Positions 33,936-43,216 are shown, counted from the stretch's first letter. The stretch is 61,361 nucleotides of DNA from Veillonella absiana (GCF_032970905.1 NZ_JAWJZA010000014.1); one strand, 5' to 3'. A program made the numbers and translations. Notes: a model not told the origin generated them from the sequence alone.

Positions 33936-34406
33936 TTGGCAGTACGAGGAAGGAAGCCGAAACCGACAGCCCTCAAAGTATTGGAGGGCAATCCCGGCCA
34001 TCGGCCGCTCAATAAGAAAGAACCCATGCCCAAAGGCAAACTGCCGCGCTGCCCGGAGTGGCTGGAAGATGACGCCAAGAAAGAATGGAAGCGGCTGGGA
34101 AAAGTCCTCGCCGAGATGGGGATGCTGACGGAAATCGATCGTGCCGCTTTCGCCGGTTACTGTCAGGCCTACGCCCGCTGGAAAGGGGCTGAGGAATTCA
34201 TTACCCAGCACGGCGACATGGTACGGACGCCGAACGGCTACCTGCAGCAGGTACCGCAGGTGTCCATCGCCCAAACGAACCTCAAGATCATGCTGAAGTT
34301 CTGCGAGCAGTTCGGCCTGACGCCGTCTGCCCGGAGCCGCATGATTGGAGAAGACACGGGCGGCGAACGGGAAGTGGATGAAATGGAATTGATTCTAAGG
34401 GGGTGA
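33936..34406 (+). CDS. terS: Terminase small subunit, P27 family
   Basis: 156-residue P27-type small terminase that recognises phage DNA for packaging. It has the typical opening RGRKPKPTALKVLEGNPGHRP, the helical core KEWKRLGKVLAEMGMLTEID and YLQQVPQVSIAQTNLKIMLKF. The TTG start has AAGGAGGTG eight bases upstream; upstream codons in this frame fall in the preceding gene and terminator. The stop overlaps the GTGA at the terL start region. Confidence 0.9.
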   Translation: MAVRGRKPKPTALKVLEGNPGHRPLNKKEPMPKGKLPRCPEWLEDDAKKEWKRLGKVLAEMGMLTEIDRAAFAGYCQAYARWKGAEEFITQHGDMVRTPNGYLQQVPQVSIAQTNLKIMLKFCEQFGLTPSARSRMIGEDTGGEREVDEMELILRG

Positions 34407-34411
34407 GTGGT

Positions 34412-36004
34412 TTGGCGTTTGTATATAGGCCGTCAGCGTTCATGCTGCCGGATTCCCATTACAACAAGGACAAGGCCGACAGGGCGGTTGCCTTCATCGA
34501 GCATCTCTGTCATACCAAAGGCAAATGGGCCGGGCAGCCGTTCCTGCTCCTGCCGTGGCAGGAACAGATTGTGCGTGATCTCTTCGGCATCGTCAAGGAA
34601 AACGGCAAGCGGCAGTTCCTGACGGCCTATATAGAAGTTCCAAAGAAGAACGGAAAGAGCGAGCTGGCTGCCGCTATCGCTTTGTACCTTCTTTATGCCG
34701 ATAACGAACCGAGTGCCGAAGTGTATGGTGCGGCCTGTGACCGAAACCAGGCGTCCATTGTCTTTGATGTGGCACGGCAGATGGTCGAGATGAGTCCGGC
34801 CCTGATGCGCCGCTCCAAGATACGGACGGCGGGCAAGCGCATCATCAATTATCGCAACGCCGGGTTCTACCAGGTGCTGTCGGCGGAAACCGGGACCAAA
34901 CACGGACTCAATGTGTCGGGCCTGGTCTTTGACGAAATCCACGCCCAGCCGAACCGCAAGCTCTATGATGTCCTGACCAAAGGCTCCGGCGATGCCCGGG
35001 AGCAGCCGCTCTTCTTCATCATCACGACGGCGGGCAACGACAAGAACAGTATCTGCTATGAGCTGCACACAAAGGCCCTTCACTTGATGGCGGGCCGAAA
35101 GAAAGACTACACCTTTTACCCCGTTGTCTATGGCCTGGAAGGGGAAGCGGACTGGACAGATGAAGCCAACTGGTACAAAGCGAATCCTTCCCTTGGCCAC
35201 ACCATCCAGATCGACCGCGTCCGGGAAGCGTACCAGAACGCTATCGAGAATCCGGCCGAGGAGAATGTGTTCAAACAACTCAGATTGAATATCTGGACTT
35301 CGGCCAGCATCCGCTGGATACCGGAACAGGTCTACGATAAGGGGAATCTCCCCATTGACCTGGATTCCCTGCGGGGGCGGATGTGCTACGGCGGGCTGGA
35401 CTTGTCCAGCACATCGGATATCACGGCCCTGGTACTGGCCTTCCCGCCCCGGACGGAAGAGGAAAAATATATCCTGCTGCCATTCTTCTGGCTGCCGGAA
35501 GACACACTGGAACTTCGCTGCCGACGTGACCATGTCCTCTACGACGTCTGGCAGAAGCAGGGCTTCATCCAGACGACGGAAGGAAACGTCATCCATTACG
35601 GCTTTATCGAGAAGTTCATCGAACGCCTGGGGGAAACGTACTACATCCGGGAAATCGCCTATGACCGCTGGAACGCCACCCAGATGGTGCAGAATCTTGA
35701 GGACATGGGCTTTACCATGGTGCCTTTCGGCCAGGGGTTCAAGGATATGTCGCCGCCGTCGAAGGAGCTGTTCAAGCTTCTGATGGAAGGGAATATCAAC
35801 CATGGCGGCAATCCCGTCCTCAAATGGATGGCCGGCAACGTCGTCATGCGCCAAGACCCTGCGGGGAACATCAAGCCGGACAAAGAAAAATCCGTCGAAA
35901 AGATCGACGGAATCGTGGCGTCCATCATGGCACTGGACCGCTGCGTCCGCAACGGGACTGGCAGCGGCAGCGTCTATGATGAACGGGGCGTTATTGCATT
36001 TTGA
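34412..36004 (+). CDS. terL: Terminase large subunit
   Basis: 530-residue packaging motor of the Terminase_1/YonF-like group. The ATPase domain has VPKKNGKSE (Walker A, near 77) and LVFDEIHAQPN (Walker B, near 172). The C-terminal RNase H-like nuclease has GLDLSSTSDITAL near 327 and further acidic positions near SVEKIDGIVASIMALDR. The TTG at 34412 follows GGGGGTG by six bases; GTG at 34403 is possible. A minus-strand cargo gene begins right after its stop. Confidence 0.95.
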   Translation: MAFVYRPSAFMLPDSHYNKDKADRAVAFIEHLCHTKGKWAGQPFLLLPWQEQIVRDLFGIVKENGKRQFLTAYIEVPKKNGKSELAAAIALYLLYADNEPSAEVYGAACDRNQASIVFDVARQMVEMSPALMRRSKIRTAGKRIINYRNAGFYQVLSAETGTKHGLNVSGLVFDEIHAQPNRKLYDVLTKGSGDAREQPLFFIITTAGNDKNSICYELHTKALHLMAGRKKDYTFYPVVYGLEGEADWTDEANWYKANPSLGHTIQIDRVREAYQNAIENPAEENVFKQLRLNIWTSASIRWIPEQVYDKGNLPIDLDSLRGRMCYGGLDLSSTSDITALVLAFPPRTEEEKYILLPFFWLPEDTLELRCRRDHVLYDVWQKQGFIQTTEGNVIHYGFIEKFIERLGETYYIREIAYDRWNATQMVQNLEDMGFTMVPFGQGFKDMSPPSKELFKLLMEGNINHGGNPVLKWMAGNVVMRQDPAGNIKPDKEKSVEKIDGIVASIMALDRCVRNGTGSGSVYDERGVIAF

Positions 36005-36379
36005 TTAACGTAAATAATCTATGCAGATTTTAAGGATATAGGCTCCCCAGCTATTAGGATATACACGATTGGTATGACCGAATGAATTGGGCTTTTGCAT
36101 TGTAGAGGTTTGATATCGCCATTCATCAGATAGCCTGTCAAAATTCCAGAACACTACTTTTTGGACAGAACCATCTTTTACTTGTTTTACAGCACAAGTT
36201 ATTTTTGAATAGTCGTTGTTCCATTGAATTGATTCACTGACAACATAGGCTTGGTAGTTACCATCCTGAGGAGCGGCAGTATATGCCCAGATGTCAGTGG
36301 CTTCGGCAGATTGTGGGAAAAGCCAAAGTGAAAAGCAAAAGATAAAAAATACGGCAAGATAAGATAGATATTTTTTCAT
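36005..36379 (-). CDS. Secreted cargo protein in the head operon
   Basis: 124-residue protein with a clear signal peptide (KKYLSYLAVFFIFCFSLWLF, then QSAEA cleavage region) and a small beta-rich domain (TDIWAYTAAPQDGNYQAYVV, KVVFWNFDRLSDEW). It lies on the opposite strand between terL and portal with its own promoter, and it is AT-richer than the structural genes, all signs of a moron expressed in the lysogen. The domain reminds me of small secreted Negativicutes proteins. It may alter the lysogen surface; no proven role. Confidence 0.75.
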   Translation of the reverse strand: MKKYLSYLAVFFIFCFSLWLFPQSAEATDIWAYTAAPQDGNYQAYVVSESIQWNNDYSKITCAVKQVKDGSVQKVVFWNFDRLSDEWRYQTSTMQKPNSFGHTNRVYPNSWGAYILKICIDYLR

Positions 36380-36404
36380 TGGGCATCATTCCTTTCGTAA
36401 TTTG

Positions 36405-36433
36405 AAAATATCATAAATTTGTCGATAGAGCAA
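36405..36433 (-). promoter_or_regulatory. Promoter of the secreted cargo gene
   Basis: On the minus strand TTGCTC (36433-36428) and TATTTT (36410-36405) are 17 bases apart, about 25 bases before the start codon. Confidence 0.55.
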
Positions 36434-36445
36434 TAGGAGGTTTCC

Positions 36446-37702
36446 ATGCACATCCCTTTTTTATCCAGCCTGTTCCGTACCCGGGACAAGCCTCAGAACT
36501 ATTATATCGGCACGGATTTCCGTTATCTGTTCGGCCCCTCTGCCAGTGGCAAGACGGTGAACGAGTTCACGGCTATGCAGACGACGGCAGTGTATGCCTG
36601 CGTCCGCATCCTGGCGGAAACTCTGGCAGCCCTGCCGCTCCAGCTGTACCGTTACACGCCTGGCGGCAAGGAGCGGGTCTATGACCATCCGCTGTACCAT
36701 CTACTCCATGATGAGCCGAATCCGGAGATGACTTCGTTTATCTTCCGGGAAACGCTCATGAGCCACCTGCTCATCTGGGGCAATGCTTACGCCCAGATCA
36801 TCCGCGACCGATTAGGGCGGGTACAGGGACTATACCCGCTCAGGCCGGACAAGATGACCGTCTGCCGGGATGACCGGGGAAAGATTTTTTATCTGTATAC
36901 CAAGACGGGAGATGAGAATCCGAACATCAAGCCGTATGGTCAGGTGGCCCTGCAGAAGGAAGAAGTGCTGCATATCCCCGGCCTTGGGTTTGACGGCCTG
37001 GTCGGTTATTCGCCGATTGCCATGGCCCGCAATGCCGTGGGCATGACCATGGCCTGCGAGGAATACGGTGCCTCTTTCTTTGCGAACGGGGCCAGCCCCA
37101 GCGGGGTGCTGGAACATCCAGGCGTTCTGAAGGATCCGGCCAAAGTCCGGGATTCGTGGAATGCCGTCTACCGGGGGACGGGCAATGCCCACAAGGTGGC
37201 TGTGCTGGAAGAAGGCATGAAGTACCAGCAGATCGGCATCCCGCCGGAAGAAGCACAGTTCCTGGAAACACGGAAGTTCCAGCTCGATGAGATTGCCCGG
37301 CTCTACCGCATCCCGCCACACATGATTGGCGACCTGGAGAAAAGTTCCTTCAATAACATCGAGCAGCAGTCCATGGAATTCGTGAAATACACGTTAGACC
37401 CATGGGTCATCCGCTGGGAGCAGGCCATGCAGAAAGCCCTATTCCTGCCGGAAGAGAAGAAGCAGTATTTCCTGAAGTTCAACGTGAACGGCCTCATGCG
37501 CGGCGACTACGAGAGCCGCATGACCGGGTACAGCATCGGCCGGCAGAACGGCTGGCTGTCCGCCAACGATATCCGGGAGATGGAAGACATGAATCCCGTC
37601 CCCGATGAGGAAGGCGGTAATCTGTACCTGGTGAACGGCAGCATGACCAAGCTCAAAGATGCCGGGGCCTTTGCCCGGAAGGGAGAAACGAATGAAACAT
37701 AA
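36446..37702 (+). CDS. HK97-family portal protein
   Basis: 418-residue portal forming the DNA gate at the capsid vertex. Typical parts are NEFTAMQTTAVYACVRILAE near 34, LIWGNAYAQIIRD, FANGASPSGVLEHPG, and ARLYRIPPHMIGDLEKSSFNN with the following EQQSMEFVKYTL. AGGAGG lies seven bases before the ATG. The protease gene starts within its last codons. Confidence 0.95.
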   Translation: MHIPFLSSLFRTRDKPQNYYIGTDFRYLFGPSASGKTVNEFTAMQTTAVYACVRILAETLAALPLQLYRYTPGGKERVYDHPLYHLLHDEPNPEMTSFIFRETLMSHLLIWGNAYAQIIRDRLGRVQGLYPLRPDKMTVCRDDRGKIFYLYTKTGDENPNIKPYGQVALQKEEVLHIPGLGFDGLVGYSPIAMARNAVGMTMACEEYGASFFANGASPSGVLEHPGVLKDPAKVRDSWNAVYRGTGNAHKVAVLEEGMKYQQIGIPPEEAQFLETRKFQLDEIARLYRIPPHMIGDLEKSSFNNIEQQSMEFVKYTLDPWVIRWEQAMQKALFLPEEKKQYFLKFNVNGLMRGDYESRMTGYSIGRQNGWLSANDIREMEDMNPVPDEEGGNLYLVNGSMTKLKDAGAFARKGETNET

Positions 37703-38399
37703 ATTTTGGAAGTGGGTGACCAATGCGGCCCCCGATGCCTTCGGCAGTGAACGGACGCTGTACCTGGACGGCCAGATCTCGGACGAGACCTGGTGGGGCG
37801 ATGAGGTAACGCCGAAGGCGTTCAAGGAAGAACTGAATGCGGGCAGCGGCGATATCACCCTCTGGATCAACAGTCCGGGCGGTGACTGCTTTGCCGCTGC
37901 CCAGATTTATAACATGCTCATGGAATATCCGGGGAACGTCACCGTTAAGATTGACGGACTGGCTGCTTCGGCGGCCTCTGTCATCGCCATGGCCGGGACC
38001 AAGGTCTGTATGTCGCCAGTGGCCATGCTGATGATCCATAATCCGGCGACCCTGGCCTATGGTGACCAGTCAGAGATGGAAAAGACCATCGGCATGCTGA
38101 GCGAAGTCAAGGAAAGCATCATCAACGCCTACGAAATCAAGAGCGGCCTGGCCCGCACGAAGATTTCTCACATGATGGATGACGAAACCTGGCTCAATGC
38201 AAAGAAGGCGGTAGAACTTGGCTTTGCCGATGAAATCCTGTTCGACCAGAAGAAGGACAATGGAGAGCAGCCGGAAGCCATGATTTATACGCCAGTAACT
38301 GTTACCAATTCGTTGGTACAAAAACTGAAGCCCCATGAACCGATTCATAAAGTGCCAGCCGCATCCTTAGAAAAACGGCTGGCATTGCTCATTCATTAA
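37692..38399 (+). CDS. ClpP-like head maturation protease
   Basis: 235-residue serine protease of the phage ClpP type that processes capsid precursors. The oxyanion region SPGGDCFAAAQIYNML is followed by the nucleophile in DGLAASAASVIAMAG (about S93) and the histidine in AMLMIHNPA (about H115). The ATG at 37692 overlaps the portal stop; an earlier in-frame ATG at 37659 lies inside portal without a ribosome binding site. Confidence 0.93.
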   Translation: MKHKFWKWVTNAAPDAFGSERTLYLDGQISDETWWGDEVTPKAFKEELNAGSGDITLWINSPGGDCFAAAQIYNMLMEYPGNVTVKIDGLAASAASVIAMAGTKVCMSPVAMLMIHNPATLAYGDQSEMEKTIGMLSEVKESIINAYEIKSGLARTKISHMMDDETWLNAKKAVELGFADEILFDQKKDNGEQPEAMIYTPVTVTNSLVQKLKPHEPIHKVPAASLEKRLALLIH

Positions 38400-38410
38400 G
38401 GAGGACAACA

Positions 38411-39601
38411 ATGGATACGATTTTAGCACTGCGTGAGAAACGCAAGAACCTCTGGGATGCCGCCAAGAATTTTCTGGATACCGTCCGTGATGAAAATGGC
38501 ATGGTCTCTGCAGAAGATGCGGCTCGCTACGACAAGATGGAAGCGGATGTAGTAAATCTCGGCAAAGAAATCGACCGCCTGGAACGCCAGCAGCAGCTCG
38601 ACGCCCAGCTTGCCCAGCCCACTACTACACCGATTACTGAACTCCCTGGCGCAGGCCAGAATGGAGCAGAAAAGAAAGGCCGTGCGTCTGATGCCTATCG
38701 TAAGGCTTTCTGGGACAGCATCCGCCATAAGAACTTCATTGATGTACAGAACGCCCTGAGTGCAGGCACCGATGCTGATGGTGGCTATCTGGTACCGGAC
38801 GAATTCGAACACCAGCTCATCGACAAGCTCCAGGAAGAGAATTTCTTCCGCGGCCTGGCCACGGTCATCCACACCAGCGGCGACCGCAAGATTCCCATCG
38901 TGACGGGTCATGGCGAAGCGTCCTGGATGGAAGAGAACGGCCTCTACCCGGACAGCCAGGATACCTTCGGCCAGCAGTCCATCGGGGCGTACAAGCTGGG
39001 GACGGCTATCCGTGTGTCGGAAGAACTGCTGAACGACAGCGCTTTCGACCTGGAAAGCTACATTGCCGGTGAATTTGCCCGCCGTATCGGCACGAAGGAA
39101 GAAGAAGCCTTCCTCACCGGTGACGGGAAGAACAAGCCGACTGGCGTGTTCCCGTCCGCGGAGCTGGGCGTGACAGCCAATGGCGCATCCATCACCTTTG
39201 ATGATGTCATCGACCTGTATCACTCCCTGCGCATCCCGTACCGCCGCAAGGCCGTATGGCTCCTGAACGATGCAACCATTAAGGCCTTGCGCAAGGTGAA
39301 GGACAACAACGGCAACTACATCTGGCAGCCGTCTGTCACGGCCGGTACGCCGGATACTATCCTGAACCGTCCCTGCTACTGCACTTCCTTTGCACCGGAA
39401 CTGGCGGCGGGCAGCCGTCCCATGCTCTTCGGGGACTTCAGCTACTACTGGATTGCCGATAGGGAATACCGCTCCTTCAAGCGGCTTAACGAATTGTATG
39501 CCGCCAACGGCCAGATCGGCTTCCTTGCCAGCCAGCGCGTCGATGGCATGCTGATGCTCAAGGAAGCGGTCAAGGCCCTGGAGATGAAAGCGAAGGGATA
39601 A
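38411..39601 (+). CDS. HK97-fold major capsid protein
   Basis: 396-residue coat protein with an N-terminal coiled-coil delta region of about 100 residues (LREKRKNLWDAAKNFLDTV...) likely removed by the upstream protease. The HK97 core follows (AGTDADGGYLVPDEFEHQLI, SEELLNDSAFDLESYI, GDGKNKPTGVF). AAGGAGG lies seven bases upstream. Order portal-protease-capsid is the standard one. Confidence 0.96.
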   Translation: MDTILALREKRKNLWDAAKNFLDTVRDENGMVSAEDAARYDKMEADVVNLGKEIDRLERQQQLDAQLAQPTTTPITELPGAGQNGAEKKGRASDAYRKAFWDSIRHKNFIDVQNALSAGTDADGGYLVPDEFEHQLIDKLQEENFFRGLATVIHTSGDRKIPIVTGHGEASWMEENGLYPDSQDTFGQQSIGAYKLGTAIRVSEELLNDSAFDLESYIAGEFARRIGTKEEEAFLTGDGKNKPTGVFPSAELGVTANGASITFDDVIDLYHSLRIPYRRKAVWLLNDATIKALRKVKDNNGNYIWQPSVTAGTPDTILNRPCYCTSFAPELAAGSRPMLFGDFSYYWIADREYRSFKRLNELYAANGQIGFLASQRVDGMLMLKEAVKALEMKAKG

Positions 39602-39604
39602 GCC

Positions 39605-39886
39605 ATGATTGTGACGCTGGAAGAAGCCAGGGAATACCTGCGGATTGATGAAGATGACACGAGTAATGATGACGTCATCCAGTCTTCCCTGGAAACAGCC
39701 CAGGCCCTCTGCCTGGACTTGGCCCGCTGCGAGGAAGCGGATGCCGAAGAGAATCCCGTCGTGTTCCATGAAGCCATCCTCTATGCTGCGGCTTTTTTGT
39801 ATGAACACCGTGAGGAAGCGGACTACGCAGGACTTTTGAAACGTCTGCGCTGGCTGCTGTTCGGGGTCCGGCGGAGCTGTTTTTGA
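39605..39886 (+). CDS. Head-tail connector, gp6-like
   Basis: 93-residue helical protein (LEEAREYLRIDEDDTSNDDVIQ, then AILYAAAFLYEHREEADYAGL) of the HK97 gp6/YqbG-like connector family that forms a ring under the portal. It starts three bases after the capsid stop. Confidence 0.88.
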   Translation: MIVTLEEAREYLRIDEDDTSNDDVIQSSLETAQALCLDLARCEEADAEENPVVFHEAILYAAAFLYEHREEADYAGLLKRLRWLLFGVRRSCF

Positions 39887-39902
39887 AAAAGGGGGGATGC
39901 CC

Positions 39903-40244
39903 ATGAAGACGGGGCTTTTGAACAAACGGATTGAGATTCTGGGAAAGCAGGCCGTGACGGATGAATATGGTTTCGATACCCAGGCTGACGTCGTAGTATA
40001 TCGCTGCTGGGCATCCATCGAGCCTGCCCGGGGCAAAGTGTTCTATGAGATGGAACGCAAGGCGGACACGGAGTACAGCAAGATCACTATCCGCTGGCGT
40101 CCCCATATCACCCATGATATGAAGGTGAAGTATCAGGATCACTTCTACGACATCGACACCATCGTCGACCCGTACATGCGCCATGAAGCACTGGAACTGT
40201 ACTGCACGGAAGAAGTGAGGGGGACGGGCAATGAGCGGAAGTGA
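39903..40244 (+). CDS. Head-tail adaptor / head closure protein
   Basis: 113-residue beta-rich protein of the SPP1 gp16-like head closure family (LLNKRIEILGKQAVTDEYGF, CWASIEPARGKVFYEMER, ITIRWRPHIT). The second ATG is preferred because the GGGGGG site ends six bases before it. It overlaps the following gene by 14 bases. Confidence 0.88.
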   Translation: MKTGLLNKRIEILGKQAVTDEYGFDTQADVVVYRCWASIEPARGKVFYEMERKADTEYSKITIRWRPHITHDMKVKYQDHFYDIDTIVDPYMRHEALELYCTEEVRGTGNERK

Positions 40245-40650
40245 CTTTGAGGTCAAAGGATTGGATGACCTTTCAGAAAAACTGCTTTCTGCTATTGAAG
40301 AGTTTCCCGGCACTGCCGAGAAGGGCCTGGTGACGCTTGGCAACAAGCTCAAAAAGGAGTGCGTAAAAAACACGCTGGAAGGCAGCACGGGCAAGCTGAA
40401 GAAAGGCTGGAAGCATAAGGTGGAAGGGTATAACGGCTCGGAGCTGACCTATGAACTGGTCAACAGGCATCCGGTCCATCACCTCTTGAATAACGGCCAT
40501 GTCAAGAAAACGCCGGGCGGCAGGACCGTGGGCTATTATGAAGGCCGGCACTATACGGAGAAATCCGTCAAGGTCTTCGAAGCCAGCGACTTGCAGCCGG
40601 GACTGGAGAGACTCACGAAGAAGCTCCTCAAGAAAGCAGGCGGCACATGA
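40231..40650 (+). CDS. HK97 gp10-family tail completion protein
   Basis: 139-residue protein of the HK97 gp10 family (FEVKGLDDLSEKLLSAIEEF, then HPVHHLLNNGHVKKTPGG), acting at the head-tail junction. It overlaps both neighbours, so it is translated in concert with them. Confidence 0.88.
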   Translation: MSGSDFEVKGLDDLSEKLLSAIEEFPGTAEKGLVTLGNKLKKECVKNTLEGSTGKLKKGWKHKVEGYNGSELTYELVNRHPVHHLLNNGHVKKTPGGRTVGYYEGRHYTEKSVKVFEASDLQPGLERLTKKLLKKAGGT

Positions 40651-41087
40651 TCCATGATCTCGATATTCTGCAGGCGGTGCAGCAGAAATTCAAAGAGCGG
40701 TTCCCGTATCCCGTCTACCTGCAGGAAGTCAAGGAAGGCTTTGCGCCGCCGGCCTTTTTCCTGAAGACAATGACGGTAGCGACGCCGCAGAAAGAAAACG
40801 AGGTCTACCGGGATACGGACCTCTACATTACGTATCTGCCGAAGAAGCAGGAAAAAAGCACGGCCATCTACGCCGTGCTTTTTGCTGCGGAAAATTTATT
40901 CCGGGACGGACTGAAAGTCGGCAACCGTTATCTCCCTGTCGTGTCTATGAGTGAGGAGCTGATGGGGACGGACAATGACGGCGGGCGTCTGACGCTGACC
41001 TTCCAGTACTATGACGTCCGGGAAAAAGAAGAAACGGCAGAAATCATGAAGGTATTGCATCAGCGGTACCAGGGAAAGGAGACGTAA
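40647..41087 (+). CDS. Tail terminator-like protein
   Basis: 146-residue protein in the position of the PBSX tail terminator (DUF6838-like). Recognisable parts are QQKFKERFPYPVYLQEVKEG and PPAFFLKTMT. It likely caps the tail tube and sheath. Start ATGA overlaps the previous stop. Confidence 0.78.
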   Translation: MIHDLDILQAVQQKFKERFPYPVYLQEVKEGFAPPAFFLKTMTVATPQKENEVYRDTDLYITYLPKKQEKSTAIYAVLFAAENLFRDGLKVGNRYLPVVSMSEELMGTDNDGGRLTLTFQYYDVREKEETAEIMKVLHQRYQGKET

Positions 41088-41090
41088 CCC

Positions 41091-42173
41091 ATGAAAATGC
41101 CATCCATCAATATCGCGTTCAAAGAAAAAGGCATCAGTGCCGTCGAACGCAGCGAACGCGGTATTGTCCTTCTGATTCTGAAAGAAGAGACACTGCCGTC
41201 CCAGACGGAAGTGAACCTGTATACGGCAGATGACATTCCCAAAGAACTCTCAGACAGCAACCGTGAGCAGCTGGAACTGACCCTTCGCGGCTACGTGAAC
41301 AGTCCGAAGAAGGTCATCGCCGAAATCATCAGCAAGGATGCAGAAGATTATACCGATGTCCTCAAGGCCATCGAGAACAAGCGCTTCGATTACCTGGTCA
41401 TCCCGGACATCGAAGAAAACCACATCGACACCATCGCGACCTGGATCAAGGGGATGCGGACGAATAAGAATAAGCGCATCAAGGCCGTCCTGCCGGACTG
41501 CACAGCGGATACGGAAGGAGTCATCAACTTCGTCAATCAAGTCATCCGCACGAAAACGAAGACCTACACGACGGCCCAGTACTGCGGGCGCATCGCGGGT
41601 ATCATCGCAGGAACGCCGATGACCATTGCCTGTACGTATGCGCCGCTGCCGGAAGTCATTGGCTGCGACGTCTGGACGAAGGAAGAAATGGATACTATGA
41701 CGGATGCCGGCAAATTGTTCTTCTTCTTTGACGGGGAAAAGGTCAAGCTGGGCCGCGGCATCAACTCCCTGGTCACGACGGTCCAGGGCAAAGGGGTATC
41801 GTTCCAGAAAATCAAGCTCGTCGATTTGATGGACATGATGTATGACGATATCCGCACCACAGCCCAGGATCATTACCTTGGCAAGTATGCCAACAGCTAT
41901 GCCAACCGATGCCTCCTGGTGACGGCTATCCAGGGGTATCTTGACCAGCTGGCCCAGGAGGGCCTGCTGGAGCAGGGGCAGAATACGGCTTATATCGATG
42001 TGGAATCCACAAAGATCTGGCTGGAATCCAATGGCAAGTATACGAAAGAGGAACTGGCGGATATGTCGGAAATGGACATCAAGATGGCCAATATCGGCAG
42101 CAATGTCTTTATAGCCGTAGATGCTTCGCTCCTGGATGCCATGGAAGATGTCACGATTGCCGTCAATATCTGA
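41091..42173 (+). CDS. Tail sheath protein (XkdK-like)
   Basis: 360-residue contractile sheath subunit. The C-terminal domain shows the conserved YANRCLLVTAIQGYLDQLAQ and YIDVESTKIWLESNGK; the middle has GINSLVTTVQGKGVSFQKIK. Its presence shows a myovirus-type contractile tail. GGAGAC precedes the start, and the tail tube gene follows. Confidence 0.93.
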   Translation: MKMPSINIAFKEKGISAVERSERGIVLLILKEETLPSQTEVNLYTADDIPKELSDSNREQLELTLRGYVNSPKKVIAEIISKDAEDYTDVLKAIENKRFDYLVIPDIEENHIDTIATWIKGMRTNKNKRIKAVLPDCTADTEGVINFVNQVIRTKTKTYTTAQYCGRIAGIIAGTPMTIACTYAPLPEVIGCDVWTKEEMDTMTDAGKLFFFFDGEKVKLGRGINSLVTTVQGKGVSFQKIKLVDLMDMMYDDIRTTAQDHYLGKYANSYANRCLLVTAIQGYLDQLAQEGLLEQGQNTAYIDVESTKIWLESNGKYTKEELADMSEMDIKMANIGSNVFIAVDASLLDAMEDVTIAVNI

Positions 42174-42187
42174 GGAGGTGAGGTACA

Positions 42188-42616
42188 GTGAACAGCATGG
42201 AAGCCAAACGGGTGATGAACGGCAAGTATGCCGACCTCTATATCGACGGCGACCTCATGGCCGAAGCCACGGCTTTCAAGGCCGAGGTCACGCTGACCAA
42301 GGAAGAAGTGAAGATGCTCCGTCATGTCGGCAAGGGCTACAAGGTCACAGGCTATGACTGCAAAGGGCAGCTGAAGCTCCATAAAGTCTCGAGCTACATG
42401 ATCAAGAAGATGAACGACAACATCAAAGCGGGCAAGCAGACCGTCGTGACCATCGTATCCGTCCTTGACGATAAGGACGCCATTGGCAGCGAACGCATCG
42501 TCATCAAGGATGCGACCTTTGACAGCCTGATCCTGGCCGACTGGGAAGTGGACAAGATGGGCGAGGAAAGCTACAGCTTCACCTTTTCGGATTGGGATCT
42601 CTTGGATTTAGCATAA
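42188..42616 (+). CDS. Tail tube protein (XkdM-like)
   Basis: 142-residue tube subunit of the XkdM family (GKYADLYIDGDLMAEATAFKAE, then KGYKVTGYDCKGQLKLHKVSS). The start is GTG with AGGAGG nine bases upstream; an internal ATG three codons later is possible. It forms the inner channel inside the sheath. Confidence 0.92.
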   Translation: MNSMEAKRVMNGKYADLYIDGDLMAEATAFKAEVTLTKEEVKMLRHVGKGYKVTGYDCKGQLKLHKVSSYMIKKMNDNIKAGKQTVVTIVSVLDDKDAIGSERIVIKDATFDSLILADWEVDKMGEESYSFTFSDWDLLDLA

Positions 42617-42629
42617 GGAGAACAAGCAC

Positions 42630-43046
42630 ATGAATATGGTAGACCGACTGCTGAAAGCAGATATAGTGAACAAGCTGGCCGAACGGCCTGAAAAGAAAGT
42701 GAAGATGGAACGGCTCTCGAAGCTGTTCGGATTCGATTTTATCATCACGCTCCGGGCCATCGACCCGGAACGCTACGCCGATATCCAGAAGATGGCCGTG
42801 GACTTCACCAACGGCAGCGCCGACAATATCGACATTTATCAGATGCAGACCCAGACGCTCCTGGCGGGGATTGCCGATCCGGACCTCAAGAATAAGGATC
42901 TGCTGGAAAAATTCGGGGCCGTACTTCCTGGTGACATCATCCGCAAGCTCTTCCTGGCAGGCGAGATTGCCGACCTTACGGCACAGATTACAGAACTTAA
43001 CGGCTATACGACCCAGGAAAAGGCGGACAAAGCCGTAAAAAACTGA
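42630..43046 (+). CDS. Tail assembly chaperone, short form (XkdN-like)
   Basis: 138-residue chaperone (LLKADIVNKLAERPEKKVKM, KLFGFDFIITLRAIDPERY) that protects the tape measure during tail assembly. The last codons before its TGA are GTA AAA AAC, an in-frame slippery heptamer A-AAA-AAC (43037-43043), so part of the ribosomes should shift into the -1 frame and make the long form. Confidence 0.9.
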   Translation: MNMVDRLLKADIVNKLAERPEKKVKMERLSKLFGFDFIITLRAIDPERYADIQKMAVDFTNGSADNIDIYQMQTQTLLAGIADPDLKNKDLLEKFGAVLPGDIIRKLFLAGEIADLTAQITELNGYTTQEKADKAVKN

Positions 43047-43216
43047 TTCGGACCGATGGCGAGGTGCAGGCGATGTATCTATTGTTCCGGGAGCATCACC
43101 TGCTGCCGTCAGCGGTCATGAAACTGGGATACGGCGAACGGCAGGTGCTGTATGCTTTTATCCGCTATGAGATGGAAGAACGCGATAAAAAAGTATCTTC
43201 AGCATTATCGGATTAA
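42630..43216 (+). CDS. Tail assembly chaperone, long form by -1 frameshift
   Basis: A -1 shift on AAAAAAC (43037-43043) continues the chaperone for 57 more residues (LIRTDGEVQAMY, then the core SAVMKLGYGERQVLYAFI and a charged end) to the TAA at 43214-43216, total 195 residues. The downstream frame has no good start of its own. The gpG/gpGT-type arrangement upstream of the tape measure is widely conserved, and the helical extension binds the tape measure. Confidence 0.85.

Noticed and set aside
34433..35854. 473-codon open frame antisense to the large terminase
   Set aside because: The plus strand encodes a full terminase with clear motifs; GC-rich third positions leave the antisense frame open, and the protein has no recognisable features or ribosome binding site.
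38423..40036. 537-codon open frame antisense to the capsid and connector genes
   Set aside because: Shadow of the well-supported capsid operon; composition is what antisense of GC-rich coding DNA gives.
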